A stretch of DNA of 64,000 nucleotides, taken from Cenococcum geophilum 1.58. Its lineage: Eukaryota > Ascomycota > Dothideomycetes > Gloniales > Gloniaceae. The translations under genes were made by a program, and so were the position numbers. The notes beneath the pieces are model-generated. The model searched no databases. It saw nothing but the letters and a program-made list of their open reading frames with translations, and had not been told where the DNA came from. The stretch spans positions 62,001-126,000 of the forward strand of contig KV748255.1 in assembly GCA_001692895.1 (NCBI GenBank), in the 5' to 3' direction. How positions within the stretch are numbered: the first letter of the stretch is position 1; every line of letters starts with the position of its first letter. Below, in pieces: positions 59,965 through 64,000 of this stretch.

Positions 59965-62900
59965 TTATTATTCATTACTTAACGTCCGATTCGGATCCCT
60001 ATTGGGCCCACGTGGACTACTCCTTATATACATATGGGGAGAAAACTCTATTTGAGAAAACCCCGTAATCCATCTCCCCGCCTTTTGGGACTTGCCTACG
60101 AGGCGCCTGCAAGGCGCCTACGAGTTACCTATAGTGCTCTACTACCTTACTTTTTAACCTCCTTAGGAACCACTGCTGCCGTAATAAGCCTACGGACGCG
60201 CTAGTATTATAAACTTTACTCTACCACTATAGAGTCATTAGGGGGCGCCCGTTACTCGCCCCCCCTACCCTCTATTACTATTTCCTTTATAACCCGGAAC
60301 TAGTTTAGTATATTTTAGCTAATAAGCTACTAGGTAACCGCCTTAAGGCCTTTTTATATTAAGAGTAGTGTATTATAGTTCTCTATACTAGCTACTAAGA
60401 GTATTACTTCTTAATTAGTATATAAGGGGCATAATAGTATTATATATTTTGGTGTCTGTCTTAGCCAGCTATATTTGCATTTTAGGCTACCTACTAGGAT
60501 ACCTACCTAGTAGAGCCAGTCTTTTAGTCCTATTATTCCTATTCTTAAGAGTATTGCTATTATATTTTCTGCCTTTATTAGGCCTTCTTAGAGCCCTAAA
60601 GTGTTTACCCCCTATAGCGTTAACTATGCTATAGCTTAGGTTCCTCTTACCTTAGTTAGCCTCTATACCTTTAACTCCTATATACCTCTCTAGCGTTAGT
60701 CTAGCTAGTATTATATTATAGTAGATAGTTTCCTAGCATTCTTTTATACTCTACTTTTACTTCTTTTTTTTTTTTGCTGTTATCTTTACTAGCCTCTTAC
60801 GCGTCTCCCTTCCTCCTTTATATAGGCCTAGGCCCTAAAGTAGTACTATTCTTCTTCTACTTTCTTTACCTATTTCTCTAGTATATCTTCCCTACTTTAG
60901 GGTTATTAGTTTATTCTCCTATAGGGCGCCCTAGGGTCCCTCTATAGTTTATTTAGGCGTATCTTAATATACTTTATAACATTAAATTTGCGTTTGTTTT
61001 GCGCCCTTTATATTGCAGTAGCTTTAATATATAGTTATAGGGGGGGAATATTAGCTTCCTTCTTAAGCAGTGCTGTAGCCGTTCGCTTATATCCGCCTAT
61101 TATACTTTAAAGGTAGGCTATTTAGACCTTTTAGAGTAGTTTAAGGAGTAATTTAGGGGGGCCTTTTTTAGATTCTCTAATAGCCCAAATACTGGACCTA
61201 TACGTTATAGTTGGCCGGACAACTGCTATATATAGTAGGCATGACCTCTAGAAGTATAGACCCTATATAGAATTAACAATCCTAGATAATATAATATACT
61301 ATACTTAGCCCTTACGGGCCGCTTATACCGCATATACGCTCTACTAGAGCTTACTGTCTACCTATACTCCTAATACCCTTAGACCCTAAACTAGTTAACC
61401 CCTAAAGCCTTAGATGCGGATTATATACTAAAGATCTATAAATTAGTTACGTTTTCTTATAAAGTAGATTAGCTAGTATTTCTCTGGTAAGAATTAAACT
61501 CTATATCGTCTTGCCTATTCTATATAGGTATTATAAGCTTTCTCTAGTATTTTACAGTTTTCTATGGCTATTGGCCCGTATATAATTAGGTTTATATTAT
61601 TAACGAAGCCTATCCCCTAGGTCGCCCCTTCCTTAAAGGAGTTAAGTAGGTTGCTTATAAAGAAAAGGAAGAGTATAGGCGAGAGGGGTAATTCTTATAG
61701 TATTCCTATTATAACTGCAATAGGGGGGCTCTAGTATCTGCTAAAGACTAGTAATATTTCTTTCTAACCTATAAACCCTTAAATAAATTATATAATCCAT
61801 TCTAGGAAGCCTTTTACCTTAAGGATATATAGGAGACGCTTATAGGGTATATTATTATAGGCGCCACTAATATCTAGGCTAAGCATTAATACTATAAAGT
61901 CCCTTTACATCGCCTATGCGGATTTAATAGTGGTAGCGAGTAGCGTAAGTGCTAATAGTATTAAGCGGTTCTTTCTTGCCCCTATTTAGCTTTATAGTAG
62001 TAGGTTGTATTTCTTAGCCGTATCTATTATATAGTCCGCTATTACCTTTTTTAAAATCTTGCTAAGGGTGTTTTTTAAGGCAATAGGGCGGTAGCTTCCT
62101 GGGATTAAGTAATCTACTTTACCTTCTTTCCATAAAATAACCGTCGTTATAGCTCTTCTAAGTCGCGGGTAATAGCCTATAGTAAAGCATACCCTAGCTA
62201 TATTTATAAGCTAGGGTGCTATAAGTGGTCTATATGTTTTTAAGGCCTTATTTAAAATCCTATCTAGTCCTAATACTATATTATTTAAAAGGCGGCTAAT
62301 AGTTTTAGCCATTTCCTCTATTATTATATCGCTGTTAACCCTTAGGCGAGTCACCAGTATTTTACCTGTAATGTCGCTAAGGTCTGCTAGAGCTAGTTAG
62401 GGAAAGAACCTTTCTATAAGGATCTTTGCCTTCTTATCGTTATTATTAGTAGCCTATAATTCCCCTGCTCTTTATAGGGGTAGTAGGTATAAGTCTTCTA
62501 CTAGGCACCCTGCCTTTTTCTTTACCTATTTCGCTATAGCCTAAAGGCCCTTATTATAGGGGAGGCTCGGGTTAAAAGTATACTTATTTATAAACTATCT
62601 CCAGTTGTTCCTTACTTCTTTCTTTAGGGTATTCTTTAACTGGTTTCTTATATCTTTATATTATCTCTTATTTTTAGGGTTGTAGCTACTTATATATTTC
62701 CTTTTTATTTATTATTAGCTAGTAATAAGAACCGCGTATTATACGGACTATGCGTATTGCGTATAGGGGCCCGGTTTTAAAACTAGGCAATACTCTTCTA
62801 GCCTATTTTTAATCGCTGCCTAGATTCTTTCTAGTCTTTAGTTAATTTCCTTAGGGGTGGCTAATAAGCCTCGCTTATTTAGAATTAGGTAGATTTCTTC

Positions 62901-64000
62901 TAGGTCTTAGAGTTATTATTTAACTATATTAAGGAAACTGTTTGTCTTAAGCTTCCTTATTATATATTTTTTACTACTTAGTTACGCCTTAATATCTAAA
63001 TCTAGCTATATCTAGATAGGGATATAGTCTAAGGCGAGTGCCTATTCTTCTTTAGGGTTATACCTTTTAAGTCTCTAGTATAGGCCTTTATCTATAAATA
63101 TAAGGTCAATTATACTTCTAGAGGTTCCTTATTACCATATAGTTGCTCCTAAAGGGGTGGCTAACTTAAAGCCCTAGGTGTCTATAGCTCTTAGTAGGCA
63201 CTCTACCTATCAATTAGCAGCAATATAAATACCCCCCTACCGTGGGTAGTGGAGGTTTATGTCTCTTAGTAGAATAGACTCTATACCTTTAGTTTTTAGC
63301 AAGCTTATTACTAATATAATATTCTCTATTTATAGGACCCCTTTAACCCTAGGGTTATATATATTAATAATTTNTACCNGTCCCNTATATNTNTNGATTN
63401 TTATAACTATAATATNTNGGTTAACTGCCTACTATAACTATAAGGATAGGCTAATAGCCTTACTAATTATAAAGTACACGCGTATAGCTGCTTTTAGTTC
63501 GTATAGGAGCTAAAATCCTTAGGGGTAGTATATCGATTATATATAGGTATTATAGTACGGCTCTTATATAGTAAGGATATAGTGTTTCTCTAGGTCTAGA
63601 CCATCTAGTAAAGGCCTTGTAAGATAGTAGTTTATATTACTGCAGTTATACTATATAATAGATAGGTGGCGGACCCCTAGTAAGGGTCCTTTGCCTCTCC
63701 TTTATTCCTTACTTCTTCTATTTTTACTTTCTCTAGAATATTTAGAACTTCTACCTCTTATATTTATACCCTAGTTACTACTTATTTTATATAGAGCTTT
63801 CCATTTCTATATCTTGTGTTCCTACTAGCGCTTTTATATCTAAATCTATTATTATCTCTGGTTTCTCCCCTATTCTTATTAGCTGGCTATATACCCTTTA
63901 TAGGTTAGCTATAAATATTATATTTACCACATTAAATCTAATTCTTAATTATCCTAGTTTTAAGCTTACTATAACTGTCTATAGGGGTCTTCCTATAGGG
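59965..64000 (-). mobile_element. Tad-like LINE, second copy, truncated by window edge
   Basis: Colinear with 31240-36050 of the first LINE: 3' region from 59965, RT with F-V-N-N at 61607-61596 and the G-I-x-x-G box near 61700, endonuclease about 63090-63290. It lacks the two insertions seen in copy 1, so it provides empty sites for them. Ns cluster at 63374-63420. RIP stops throughout. The tail on the plus strand is an (ATT)n-rich stretch (59950-59972), as in copy 1. The short plus-strand frames at 60449-60634 and 63259-63513 are shadows. The 5' leader would lie outside the window. Confidence 0.9.

Overview
This window is nuclear DNA of a filamentous ascomycete (Pezizomycotina; a Dothideomycete-type genome is my best guess, not proven). 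Three things point there. Every transposon copy carries the signature of repeat-induced point mutation (RIP): CpA is depleted, TpA is in excess, and coding frames are riddled with TAA/TAG where CAA/CAG/TGG stood. The element families are typical fungal ones (chromodomain Ty3/gypsy, copia, Tad-like LINE, Fot1/pogo). The few host genes have short introns and fungus-specific domains. Nothing bacterial, no rRNA and no credible tRNA was seen.

Layout. Bases 1-49,760 are AT-rich and consist almost wholly of nested transposons. From the left: the 3' part of a chromovirus (1-5838); a copia fragment (5839-7780); a second chromovirus, 'A', in three pieces (7792-10249, 19505-21512, 29529-30907). A is interrupted by a full copia element (10250-19499, minus strand), by a little-mutated solo LTR (20082-20341) and by a full chromovirus 'B1' (21513-29523). 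The copia element itself contains a poly(A)-tailed, non-coding retroposon (14217-17355). Then come fragments of another gypsy element 'H', split by a 7.3-kb LINE (31228-38537, minus) and by a solo LTR of the A family. That LTR holds a Fot1/pogo transposon (39271-49058), which holds a second B element ('B2', 40171-48121, minus), and a fold-back MITE abuts it (49063-49486). Target-site duplications are readable at most of these junctions.

Bases 49,760-59,900 are a GC-balanced island with host genes: a terminal fragment of a secreted-protein gene (49975-50175), a Dabb-domain gene with one intron (51033-51587), a 1.8-kb 12-bp minisatellite (51950-53745), a three-exon CCCH zinc-finger gene (55021-55783) and an intact 507-codon multi-pass membrane protein gene (57525-59048). 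Two short inverted-repeat elements of one family lie at 51621 and 59559, and a solo LTR at 56580. From about 59,965 to the right edge a second copy of the LINE begins.

None of the transposon frames is intact. The most unusual signals are (i) a double-hairpin module of about 60 bp shared by the 3' regions of gypsy and copia elements, (ii) a 1.74-kb GC-rich leader shared by the LINE and by a poly(A)-tailed non-coding retroposon that continues into a hairpin-forming minisatellite, and (iii) the 12-bp minisatellite, which stays open in several frames on both strands. The host genes show no functional linkage to each other.
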